Origin: Siderastrea siderea
Lineage: Eukaryota; Cnidaria; Anthozoa; Scleractinia; Rhizangiidae
DNA: 64,000 bases
Reading direction: 5' to 3'
Assembly: GCA_964030785.1 (NCBI GenBank)
Contig: OZ034971.1
Coordinates: forward strand, 44,936,304-45,000,303
The position numbers were made by a program, and so were the translations under genes. The number at the start of each line of letters is the position of its first letter. Within the stretch, counting starts at the first letter, position 1. Below, in pieces: positions 11,540 through 21,890 of this stretch. A model generated the notes under the pieces. That model saw nothing but the letters and a program-made list of their open reading frames with translations, did no database searches and had not been told where the DNA came from.

Positions 11540-12007
11540 CGAGGGGGGGAGGGTGAGGGGGAGAATCCGTCCGCATCCCCCAACCGACCACGAAAGTCCG
11601 TCTTATTGGTGAGTGAGGGGTTAAATGACTCTCAAAATGTATTGTAGGAAATGTGCATGTGGACTTCAACAACTTGATATTTTTAAACCTAGCACCAACC
11701 CATGCAAAATCATGCCCGATGGCCCTGAATGGAATTGTGAATTCACGGACAGCTTTTCACTTTTTGTCATATTAGACAATTCCATTTCTTTCTTTTTTTG
11801 TGAGGGGGGGGATGGGGGCAGAGGGCTGTAGAGCGCATAAAAAGCTGAGTTAAATTATTTGAGTGTAAAAACTGTTACCTCCATTGCTATGTGATTGTTG
11901 TGTTTATTGAAACGGCATTAAACAAGTATTAAAAACAATATCATGGAGCACTGGGTATTTTGGGAGTGTTTTGGGTTTTCTAGAGGTATTCTGGGTATTT
12001 TTGTACG

Positions 12008-12250
12008 TGTTCCGGGGTGTTCCGGGTTTTCTAGAAGGTGTTCCGGGGTGTTCCGGGTTTTCTAGTAGGTGTTTCGGGGTGTTCCAGGTTTTTCACACTG
12101 TTCCGGGTGTTCCGGAGTGTTCCGGAGTGTTCCGGGTGTTCCGGGGTGTTCCGGGGTGTTCCGGTGTTCCGTGTTCCGCTGTTCCGCTGTTCCGCTGTTC
12201 CGCTGTTCCGCTGTTCCGATCTTCCGCTGTTCCGCTGTTCTGCTGTTCCT
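12008..12250. repeat. TTCCGGGGTG / TTCCGCTG tandem repeat, right arm
   Basis: Dozens of 5-10 bp units (TTCCGGGGTG, then TTCCGCTG) make up the subterminal part of the right arm. The array is clearly longer than its inverted partner at 8153-8236. Predicted proteins rich in Val-Pro-Gly-Cys from this region are repeat translations. Confidence 0.8.
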
Positions 12251-12275
12251 GGAATTACTACATGCCCTCTCTTTG

Positions 12276-12879
12276 TTGTCTGCACACGCGAATTGTTACG
12301 AAGTATATAAAATTCCGCTCCGTAGTAGACGCAAAGTATCAGCTACACAGGCTTTCAACCTGCGAAACAAAACAGAAAGTTTTGATCACTTGTTCCAACA
12401 TTTGATCACTTCTTTTTGATAAATAATTATGTTGTGTGACAACCCATGCTCACGCATCAACGGGTCGAGACCGTCACGCGGGGGCATGAATACATCGTGG
12501 GACAACCGCAACTGAAGAACCCGAAACAAAAAATGCCGACAGGCGCTACTCCCCAAAAAAGTTTCCTTTCCCACTGTAGACCGTGCCATTTCTTTTGAGA
12601 AACTCAAAAAAGACCCACTCAGACCCCTGTTATCTTCAAAGGCTGAGTTCTAGTTTATAGAGGTATTTATTCCATTTATTTCAGCTAGAGTCACTCAGAC
12701 AACTAAATTTTCATAATTTGCCCCCCATCTTCTCAGCCTGGGGGGCCACCTCGTATCAAGGCCTGCAATATGTGCCTCTTGTTTACTGGTGTGCCCTATT
12801 GGTTATCTCACTAGCCTTCATTCTGCATTTAATTTGTTAATTGAAAGGGGAGTTGTGACACCTTGGTGGCCCATGGACA

Positions 12880-12912
<33 letters not shown>

Positions 12913-15517
12913 TAAGACCTTGGAGATCAAAGAAGTCTTACTACTTGTAAGGGAGCAAACCCTTTCTTACAAGCAGCAACAAATGCAGGGTAGCAAAGGG
13001 CAACATGTTGTAAACACTTTTGGTTATTTCATTTGCCTAAATTTTGTCTTCAGAAAGGCTACTTTGTGAACCACTAATCCCAGCTTATCAAAGCACAGAT
13101 TACCACTAAACAGAAGACTGGTAAACCTGTGCACATTCCAAAGTGACTTTGCAAAAAAATGTAACCACATAAGGATCACAAAACACATAAAGAGATGTAA
13201 GAGAGATGACCCTTTTATTTCACTCTTCAAACAATTGTAATGAAATTTTTGTGACAAGGAAATGGCATGCTAATATTTGCTTAAATACTAACTATTTGGG
13301 ATTCAATACTGGTTGCTGACCATTTAAATGAAAGCTACTGAGCAGAACTTCCCTGTGGTGCTCTTTATCATGCTATACAAGGTGGTTGTAACTTTTGAGT
13401 CTGAGAATGAAATCCTAAAGTGTCACCATCTAAGTAAGAGCTACTGACTAGTAAGTACTTTTATGAGGTGCTGTTTATTATGCTGTTCAAAGTGGACCTC
13501 ACTTTTGAGTCTGTGGATGAAATCCTAAAGTGTAAGAATCCAAATAAAAGCTACTGAGCAGTACTTTTCTGTGGTACTGTTTATTCTCCTGTACAAATTT
13601 ACTGTAACTATTAAGCAATTAATTTACACATATATATAATTATGTTCAAATTTTGTGGAGAGGATGAAAGGGTCTTAGGGACCGGTCATTATTTAGAGGT
13701 GGGGGAGGGCTGGTGCAAATAGGAAGAGGGTCAACAATTTTATACGGGAAAAAGGGGGGCACATAAATTTACGCACACATATTAGGGAGCTTTGTTATAC
13801 AAAGGGGGATAAGGGTCAGCAAAAATTGTGCTTCAAAAGGGGGAGGGTCAGGAGAATTTGAACATGGCCTCCTTCCATTTGTACCAGCCCTTCTCCCCCC
13901 TCTAAATAATGAACTGTTCCTTAACATCCTACTTTCCACACTCTTTACTCCCAGTTGCCACTGTTTTTTTTTTTGGTTTTTTTTTTTGGTGCTTGTTCTA
14001 TTGTTAAATGTTATGTGATGTTGCAGCCTAATTCTCGCAATTCCTGCTAAAAGAGTAAATGGTGTGGCCAACGTCGCATTGCAAAACACGCTATGGCCAA
14101 CCTTAATTTAAAATTTTGATCCTTTTTCTCCTGGGTTCCCAAACCCTAGCTAATAACAATATAATATTATTTTTAATTCCTAGTGCTTCTTACACTAGAA
14201 ACACAGTAATATATTATAAAAAATTTAAAAGGACAACTTTCTCCATTTATGCTTCAATCCAGTTACTTGTGAAAATAAAAATAAAACATAACTATGGGCC
14301 AATTGCAAAAAAGAGTTTGGACAGGGTTTATTAGGAAACAGTCTAAACCAAATTTAAGGAAGGTCAGGACAATTGTCACAATTTGTTAGACTCTGTATAG
14401 ATGTGGCTTTTGTAGTCTGTGGGTCATCTAAGTGCTTATAATAAAATTTTGACCTGCTTAGATGTGGTTTGTGGAGGCCTGATTTACCCCCAAACCAATT
14501 CTAACTTAGACTTTTGTTTAGCAATCTGCCCTACATTTTTTACTCGCGTCACCGATGATAGGAATTATAAGGACTGACACATTTATAAATGTTTGTACCC
14601 TGTTATAGAGTTAACCTTTCTCCTTTCCTGCCTCAAGTGGCAAGAATCTACTCTCTATGATCCCGGGTGAGTACTCCCATCAATTTACAATAGGTCCCCA
14701 ATATTGTGCAGCATCAAATTTCTCCCCATTATATCAGTGCATTAAGACATATACAGGTCACAAGAATTATGTAATTGTGATCACTGCAAAAGAATTGCCT
14801 GGATGTTGAAACAAGCTCTCCAAACTAGTGTCCAACAAAATGTATGGAGATCAGTAAATTGAAGCTGGGGCTTAAAGGGTAATAAGACCAAAATGGTCAA
14901 CTCTGTTTAATGAGTAGACAGTGTGTCCGAGCTCTATATTGTTATAAAAAAAATTAGACTACTTGTCCTTGTTTTCTATGAATGCTTGTTTTCTATGAAT
15001 GAACAGTCACCTCAGCTAGCTATGCACCACTGACTATAATTAACTCACAAAAGACAAGGATGAGCAGTCTAACTGTTTAAGAGACATGCACACATTTTTA
15101 AGCAGAAGACAGAGTTATTTAGTTCATAAAGAAAAATAATTGACTTACCAAGAAGAAGACAGTTAAACAAGTGTAGTCAAGTCAACTTTTTTGACTACAG
15201 ATAAGGCAAACAAGCAGTTCAATAGTAAATGTTATTTATCTACAAAGGAAGGAAATTTACTTCCCAAGGATCTAGCTGGTGTTGTTGTCAATGAGAAAAT
15301 ACATAATGACAACTGAACCAATGTGCATACTAGCAGTAGACCACGAAGAGTGTCTCTTAGTTCTGAGAAGACAGAAGATTCCCAATTTTATGTCAAAATG
15401 GTCAAAGCTTACACACTTTCAGTCTAAAACAGCTTGTCCCCACAGTGCGTAGCTAGCTATTAGAGGAAATTTAATAAGGCTCCAATAATGAAATTAGCAT
15501 AAATTCCCTAAAGCACG
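12276..15517. other. Intergenic between the long-TIR element and gene 2, no gene seen
   Basis: The stretch is shared with copy B at about 40655-43328. It contains a (GAT)n microsatellite near 12880-12912, which is longer in copy B at about 41262-41322, and a diverged repeat array with CTACTGAGCAGTACTT-like units around 13330-13580. Bases 13953-14580 (628 bp) are absent from copy B; no clean TIR was found, so this may be a deletion in B. No coding sequence is recognised. Confidence 0.5.
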
Positions 15518-16996
15518 TTATTTGCTTACATTTACTAACTCAATACCAGTAAATACTGCTCCAAGAATGCCACAGGCAATTCCAAACAGTGTGATGAAAA
15601 CTCTACACACTACCTGGTACCAGGCCAGTTTCTTCCACTTCAGCTTCAGATGAAAAACACAGGGAAATATGAAACACAAGCTAGTGCCAGTTAAGCTGCC
15701 TAACAACCCCATGACAAGGCCAAAATGAGGGACGGTGATGGCCAGGAAGACTCCAAAAGTAAAGAGCAATGGCCGGGTGAGGAGCAACCAGAACCAGTGA
15801 AAGCCGGACTCTTTGGCCAAGTGAGGAAAGTAGGGGAGCATTTTTGTATCCCAGGTCTCTAAAACAACAAACATGACCAATGGGAAGGCAAGGACGACAT
15901 TGGAGACGACAAAGGTGTTTGACAGGATGTAAAAGACAGGGCTGCTTTTGAGGTTGATGGTTATTGCCTGGTTTACCTCTTGTCCATATCGGAACATGGC
16001 CATCAAACCCAAAACCATTTTTGTAATGGTCGAGTTTGCAAATGCAACGTTTAACATCATGGGGTACTGTTCGGGATGTCGCATGCTTGCTTCCACCCCT
16101 GGGAACACAGCATGAGCAGTGAAGCTGAACACGATGATGCCGAAACCAATGAGAAAAGAATTCAACTGGAACCCAGGCATGTTATCAATACTCATTTGCT
16201 GATACTGGGTGATGCAGTAGATTATGATGGTCAGCACACCAGAGAACAGCGCAAAAACTGAAATCATGCTGATCCAGGCAATCACTGATACACGGGTGAT
16301 GAAGATTCCAGGAAGGACGAAACACGCGACAATCACTGACCATTCGTAGACGTCCATGGAAGTCATGTTATGAAAGAGGTCCAGGAAGATGGACGCCAGC
16401 AAGACGATGTACGTGACAGCTATCCCAGACATCTCACAGACTTGAACGACGCTGACTATCTTGTTCCCCCATCCGGGCCAAACGGCTTCGCCAACATCCG
16501 GGTAATTGACCCTGACCCTCTTTCGCTGACCAGTGCGCTTGGACTCCTCGTAGAGACAATCAATCAACAGTTTTCCAGTGTAACAACAAAGAAAGCCACA
16601 TACGAAGATCGAAACGACCGCGGCCCATCCTCCAAGTTTAACAGCGTATGGTATTCCCAAAATCCCGGTACCTTGTATCAGATTGGTAACATTCCACCCA
16701 GCGAGGAACGCGTTGGCGCGCCTATCATCTGACGGCTTTTCAATCAGGGACATGGTCATCGTTGCGGAACGCAATTTCATCAAACTTCGCGATAGATTCA
16801 TTCTCGAGAGGCTTACCCCTAGAAAGCTCTTGCCAGCTTCCGATTCGCCATGAATCAATGGCGCCCTTTCTCCCAGCGGTACAACTGTTGGCTTGGATAA
16901 ATCGGTTGTTCCTAATGCAATCTCCTCGCGATCAGCGGAACGTGTGTTCACTGTATTTCGCGAGGGCGCAGTGAGCAAAGCAGTGTTTTCAGCCAT
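15518..16996 (-). CDS. VIAAT/SLC32-like vesicular amino-acid transporter, gene 2 (copy A, intact)
   Basis: This single-exon protein of 492 residues has the same architecture as gene 1: an N-tail of about 99 residues, the core GWNVTNLIQG from 100, and about eleven hydrophobic segments including a FSFTAHAVFPG block (near 289-300) and VPHFGLVMGLLGS. Two acidic dileucine motifs are visible, ENTALL (3-8) and ERAPLI (43-48), both of the [DE]xxxL[LI] type used for adaptor-dependent vesicle sorting. The start context is ACAATGG. Its copy B partner (43329-44804) is also intact, so this is the only cassette gene retained twice; about 20 residues differ. The expected role is proton-coupled loading of amino acids into vesicles. 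GABA/glycine specificity is an inference from the family. Confidence 0.9.
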   Translation of the reverse strand: MAENTALLTAPSRNTVNTRSADREEIALGTTDLSKPTVVPLGERAPLIHGESEAGKSFLGVSLSRMNLSRSLMKLRSATMTMSLIEKPSDDRRANAFLAGWNVTNLIQGTGILGIPYAVKLGGWAAVVSIFVCGFLCCYTGKLLIDCLYEESKRTGQRKRVRVNYPDVGEAVWPGWGNKIVSVVQVCEMSGIAVTYIVLLASIFLDLFHNMTSMDVYEWSVIVACFVLPGIFITRVSVIAWISMISVFALFSGVLTIIIYCITQYQQMSIDNMPGFQLNSFLIGFGIIVFSFTAHAVFPGVEASMRHPEQYPMMLNVAFANSTITKMVLGLMAMFRYGQEVNQAITINLKSSPVFYILSNTFVVSNVVLAFPLVMFVVLETWDTKMLPYFPHLAKESGFHWFWLLLTRPLLFTFGVFLAITVPHFGLVMGLLGSLTGTSLCFIFPCVFHLKLKWKKLAWYQVVCRVFITLFGIACGILGAVFTGIELVNVSK

Positions 16997-17846
16997 TGTT
17001 ATTTGTTTCCTCTTTTACCGTTTCGATTTGTTCAGTTTCCCACGTGCAGATTTGAGTAAACACAAAGTCGGTTCAACACGTAAACATGTACTTGAAATAA
17101 GTTGACCTCGGCTGTTCAAACGCAAATGTTTTGGGATGTAAATCTAGAACGCATTCGTTTCTTTCTTCACGTGTTATTGTTTTGCCACGGACACCTCACG
17201 AATTAGCCTATCACAGACTTCATTCTTCGCTTGTTTACCAACTCCCAGTGATCCACTTAGATTTGCAGTACAATCAAGTCCCGTCGCTTCTTTTGTTTGA
17301 GAATTGTAGTAGAGTACTTGTACAGTCTGAAAGTTCATGCGTCCTTTACAGTAGCCTGTGTGGAGAGATCACCTGTCCAGGGGAAATAAGAGATGCCTGC
17401 ACGAAGGCGACCTTTTCATCAACTTTCGCCAGGTTCCCCTTTTTCGTCACGCGACACAGCAGCGAGTGTCACGCCGGGCATTTTTTAATTCCCAGCTCGC
17501 GTAATTGTATTTTTGTGCATGTGTGTATTTTGTAGTCCTCAGCTTGTACATTTTTAAGTTCATAGCCTGCGCATAGTTTACACTTAAAACTTCAAAATTA
17601 TGAAAGCTAGGGATTCCTGCCTTTTTTTTTTTTTAATCAAAGCCACCAGCCAGAGTCTTAGCCCTTTAGATGTTTAGGAAATACCCGGAAAATATTGATA
17701 CACATCTTTGTATGGGATAAGAAATGCTGCAAGATACTGAATAGGGGGTCTCTGGCTTAGCAGACTTTGGGATTGAGGCTGGGTTTGGAAACTTGTTTGC
17801 TAAACCAAGTCCTCTGTTATTCATTTCAACAACCAAAAACAAAGCA
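16997..17846. other. 5' flank of gene 2, no gene seen
   Basis: The region is strongly conserved with copy B 44805-45656 and presumably holds the gene 2 promoter. No certain core promoter element was fixed. Short open frames here are not supported. Confidence 0.4.
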
Positions 17847-18861
17847 CAGGGTCTGGAAGGGGGAGTCCTGATCCCGCATTCCCGCTCCTTTTTCACGAGA
17901 ATCCCGCATCCCGTGCTTTTTTCAACGCTATCCCGAATCCCGTTTTTTCGCTCCCAAAAAAACCATAATATTAAAAAAAGAGTAATTTCTGCAAAAGCTT
18001 ATAAATGTAAGATGTAAATTGGCCCTTTCAACGCCACTGCCTGTCTCTTGCACTCTAGCAATCATGACCTGGCGCTTTTTGGCTTTTCTGCGAGGCCTTT
18101 GCTCTTTCTAACCCATTGCAGGTTTTTAAGTGCTTCTGGAATCTGTAGAGCTCTTTGTGTTCGTCGCTTAGCGGAACATTGAATATTTCTTTGTGGATCG
18201 CCGCAGTACGTCTGGCGCTAGAAGCCTCGTCTGTGGCCGCAAGAAAGAACGACACCAAAACTCTGACTGTCCTATTTAGGGGAGCAGAGCTGGCATCACT
18301 ATTTGCTATATCTAGCCGTTAAACTGTTGAAACAAACCCCTCAAGATTACAATAAATGTGAAGAGCTTGAGCACTTGAGCACTTGAGCCCCGGGGTGGGG
18401 AGGGGGGGGGATTGAGCATCGAGTCAATAATTAGTGTGCTATTGTTACACCACGTGCCCTTTCCTGGCGTCCGGTTAAAACAAAATTCTTTCTGCTGTCT
18501 GCTCGTCTGTGGATTACTTGATAGTTTTAATAAGATTACTATTAACCAGGCATACTCTATACCTTGGTTTGAAAGGCGACACCACTTAGCGCTCGCCTGG
18601 TTGATTCGCTTTTGCAGACGTCTCCTATTTCCTTTGCTTCCGGAGTATTTTTGTCACTAGAACGTTTATTTGGGTCGTGAAGATTTCCCGAATTCCCAAC
18701 AGACAGGCACAAATCCCGCATCCCGTGCCCAAATTTTGGCGAATCCCGCTTCCGTGGTAGCAGTCAAATCCCGAATCCCGTCAAGATATTTTGCGTTTTC
18801 CCGAATCCCGTACGGTATTTTGGTCAAATCCCGTATCCCGAGAATACCCTTCCAGACCCTG
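17847..18861. mobile_element. 1.0-kb TIR element, CAGGGTCTGGAAGGG termini, copy A only
   Basis: Copy B has a single AAAGCA at its empty site (about 45650). Here AAAGCA appears on both sides (17841-17846 and 18862-18867), giving a 6-bp target duplication. The tips are CAGGGTCTGGAAGGG and its complement. The subterminal zones are packed with ATCCCG(C/A)ATCCCG repeats, facing each other across the element. A frame at 18055-18258 (minus) encodes a 67-residue, Lys/Glu-rich peptide without a recognisable domain. No transposase was seen, so the element is probably non-autonomous. Confidence 0.8.
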
Positions 18862-19800
18862 AAAGCATGCTGGCAATTTACAATTTATTTGTTGTCAAAT
18901 ATTCATATTATTTATGGTACTCGTACACAATGCAACACTTAATTAAATACAGTCACACATTGACAGTTGATGAAATAGTGGATGCCTTTTCAAAAAAAAT
19001 ACACATCACCATCAAAATTTTTGTATCAGCCCACAGTTATGCTTCACAACTTAGCTTCACTTTGCAAAAGGTTATTAGTTTGTTGCATAGTAACAATGAT
19101 GCATACTCAAATGCATCATTACAAACCATGGCGGTCCTGTTTTCCTTTCGCTTGTCAGTTCAGCAAAAGAAAAGATAAGTTGACATCCACAAACGGGAAG
19201 AGAATTGCTATCACTTCTTTGATTGAAAAAAAAAATCACAATACCATGGCATGCCATGTGGAAAACCCTGGAACCCGTAACACTGGTGTCCCCAAGGCTA
19301 ATTCCTCGCTATTTGTAGAGCATGCCCTTGTGCAGTGATTGGCTCTGGCTAGGCTGTGGCAAAGCCTAGAGCCCATAGCACAAGATCCCCGGACAATCAA
19401 CAACCAAGTCAAAGTTCTAGACCACAACTCATTCACATACGAAATTATGAAAATACAAATCACACAGCTGGTGATACAACAAGCACACCATTCATCATTA
19501 CTTTACTGAGGGTGGCAAAGGGTGTTTTTGTGAGCTAACTATGAATTGCCAGTATTTTAACAAGAGAACTGTGAATAAGTATCCTTTGTTGACATATGAT
19601 CTACTTCATAGCTTGATTTTCCATAATTATTACCAGTGGCAGAAGAATTTAGTGTTGAATTTGAAGTCAACAATGATTTGTCAGTGATTAACTAGACTTA
19701 CTTGACAGGACTGTTGTTTTGCTTTTTATCAAATGCAATCCACCCCCACCCCACCCCCTTACCACCCTATTAATTTACAAAAATATACTGGACCCCATAT

Positions 19801-19983
19801 AGCCTGCATAGCACGCACTTGAGTAAGTTTTGGACACACAAGTAATTTGAAGAACACAGGATGCACATGAGCGAGGAGTTGGTCAGGCAAGAGGGGCCCT
19901 GACGTGTGTGACGAACTTCTCGCGTGTGGCCTATATTATTACTTATGTGCGTAGAAATTACTTGACTGCCTCCTACGCAGGCT
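19801..19983. mobile_element. 183-bp MITE, AGCCTGC termini
   Basis: Imperfect inverted ends (AGCCTGCATAGCACGCACTT against the complement of the right end AAGTAAT...ACGCAGGCT) bound a 183-bp unit shared with copy B at 46593-46775. No coding capacity is present. It lies in the 3' flank of gene 3. Confidence 0.55.
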
Positions 19984-21479
19984 ATACCCTATAATGATCA
20001 TATAATTTCCTTAAAAAACTTGTTAAACCTTGCTATTGGCATTTACAGTTCAACAGTACAAGTTTATCAGTCCTCAGATATACTCTCTATTCATTCTGAA
20101 AAGAAAATTCTCTTGCAAGCTCCCTTCCAGAGAAAAACAAACCACTTGCACCGCACACCAAACCAAACACTATCACCACTATCTTTGTCAAAATGCTATA
20201 CCAGGGAGTCTTGCTCCACTTGAGAATCAGGTGAAACACACAGGGGAAAACAAAAGAAAGACATGTACCAGTGAAGCTTCCGACAAATCCCATCAGCAAA
20301 CCAAAATGTGGTACAATGACTGCCAGGAACAAAGCAAATGTAAGAAGCATGACTCGTGTCAGGAGAACCCAGAACCAGTGGTACTTGCTTTCTTCGCCAA
20401 GATGGGGAAAATATGGTAAAACCTTGGTATCCCAGGTTTCTAACACAACAAACATACAAAGGGGGAAGGCCAGGAATACGTTAGCCTGTTCCAGGCTCTC
20501 AGATAGTTGGGACGACACAAAAATTAGAAAGGGAACGCGAAAATAAGGCGCGCGGGATCTGGAAAGGGAGAGAGCCTGTAGGCATTTTTTGAACGACACT
20601 CTTCCGCCCACTTTTAGCAAGTTTTTAGATAATTAGATTTCGGCTGTCAAACTGTCGAAATGTCAGTTTGTTGGGATCGTTCTCAAATTTTTCGCTATGC
20701 GAACGCGAGGAAATATTCATGCCTTCCAGCACGTCTGATTTTCAGATTTTGCGAAAACAAAATTCTAACATGTATTGGAACAAAGGTTCCTCGAATTTCC
20801 TTGCTTGACGTGGTGAAAAACAAGGAACTGCTGGTGTTTACGGGCACTGTTGGTGTTTACGTTGTCAAATCGATTGGACAGTACTCCATAGGCACGAGTT
20901 AGCTGCTTGAAAATTTTAACCCGTATTTATGCGATGTTCAAAAACTTGTTGCTCTGGAGTCAAACCGGCGGGATTTCTTCATGATATGTAAAATTATAGG
21001 CCAAACACGACTTCCGCTAGTCGCTGAATTTATTCTATTGTGCCGGAAGATTGTGTTGACCCTTTGATGTCTTTGATCAAGAAACGGGAGTCTCAAGCTG
21101 TGATGTACTGTCTGGAGGATTTAACCGTTCTTAGAGCAGTTTAAAACTTTATTTATGCCATCGTTTGTGCTAACTCTTTGGTAATTAGTTTGGTTTTCTG
21201 GCTCACCTTTCTTGCCAGATTCCTTTGGAGCCGCTTTAAAAAGTGAAGCTTTCTAACAGGATCAGTGATTTCTCAGGCAGTGAATTGATGTTTATTGTTT
21301 GCGGTTAGTTTGCCACGGATATCTTAATCTAAAAATGCGTAAGATGTCCAAGTTATTTTGAAACTGTTGTAGTCTCCTTTGATCGTATAGGAGCTAGGCT
21401 TTTTGCACTGTTGTTTTAACTCCTTCTTTGTAGTCGTGGTTGAATTTTGCCTTCTTGAAACTACAACATAGTACCTCCA

Positions 21480-21686
21480 TCATCCTATTGCGTTACGAGC
21501 ATCCAACAGAGAAATCTCTGAAATCTCCAGCACTTTAATTGCACTTTGCAATTCTCGCTTTTTTCTGATCCTTTCTACGTCCTCAAATTTCCCAATCGCC
21601 GCTGCACTTGGTCTCGCATCACCGAAACCATTATCTATTATCGTAGCTTCTGAATTCAGAGTAGCTTTTGCCAGACGTGTAAACAG
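21480..21686 (-). pseudogene. Exon-like open frame inside the Mutator-like element
   Basis: Immediately after a run of about a dozen T and AG on the minus strand (a good splice-acceptor shape, bases 21687-21700), an open frame of 68 codons runs to a TGA at 21480-21482. It has no internal ATG-dependent start. The peptide is Ala/Lys/Glu-rich with an ARPSAAAIGKFEDVERIRKK segment. The family is not recognised. It could be a captured terminal exon or chance openness. Confidence 0.35.
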
Positions 21687-21890
21687 CTAAAAAAAAAAAA
21701 ACTTTTGCCAAAACCCGTTGTCAGAATCGCAAAAACATCTTCCACGAGCCAAGTTTAGACAAGTCTTCTGCTCCTTCCTAATCTCCTTTAAGTTTGGAAA
21801 ATTGCGCAGACAGTCCTCTGGAGCGGTAGATAACGTGGACTCATCTATATCACGCGCGCGCTTCACGGTAACCATCTTTCTGATTGTCAC
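21687..21890 (-). pseudogene. RecQ-like DNA helicase fragment captured in the element
   Basis: The minus-strand frame from ATG 21890 gives an N-tail and then LKEIRKEQKTCLNLARGR, the pattern seen just before the Walker A motif of RecQ-type helicases. The frame then slips. In the next frame the bases read DVFAILTTGFGKSF, with the Walker A TGFGKS at about 21701-21721. A one- or two-base indel therefore broke the fragment, and a T-run follows. Only the first ATPase motif is present, so it cannot be an active helicase. The assignment rests on this short motif block. Confidence 0.55.

Larger units (their letters stand above)
7329..12266. mobile_element. 4.9-kb long-TIR (Mutator-like) element, copy A only, with nested insertions
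   Basis: Copy B has one uninterrupted CTCTCTTTG at about 40646, where copy A has it twice, at 7320-7328 and 12267-12275. This is a 9-bp target duplication. The termini are GGCATGTAGTAA and its complement. Once nested insertions are removed, the inverted arms extend for about 1 kb each: 7329-7340 plus 8150-9123, against 11240-12266. Both arms carry many TTCCGGGTG/TTCCGC units next to the tip. A 9-bp duplication and very long arms fit the Mutator-like (MULE) class. No transposase is recognisable in the centre (9124-11239), so the element is non-autonomous or decayed. Confidence 0.8.

Noticed and set aside
11301..11672. Frames rich in His-Thr or Cys-Val around the TG run
   Set aside because: They are produced by the dinucleotide microsatellite inside a transposon arm.
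12008..12250. Possible CRISPR-like array
   Set aside because: The repeats are 5-10 bp with no unique spacers, in eukaryotic DNA. It is a minisatellite.
11971..12405. Val-Pro-Gly-Cys-rich frames resembling a low-complexity secreted protein
   Set aside because: They are generated by the TTCCGGGGTG tandem array. Frames are open in several phases and on both strands, as expected for a short repeat.
18055..18258. 67-residue frame inside the CAGGGTCTGG element as a transposase piece
   Set aside because: No DDE, zinc-finger or helix-turn-helix pattern is visible. It is too short to support.
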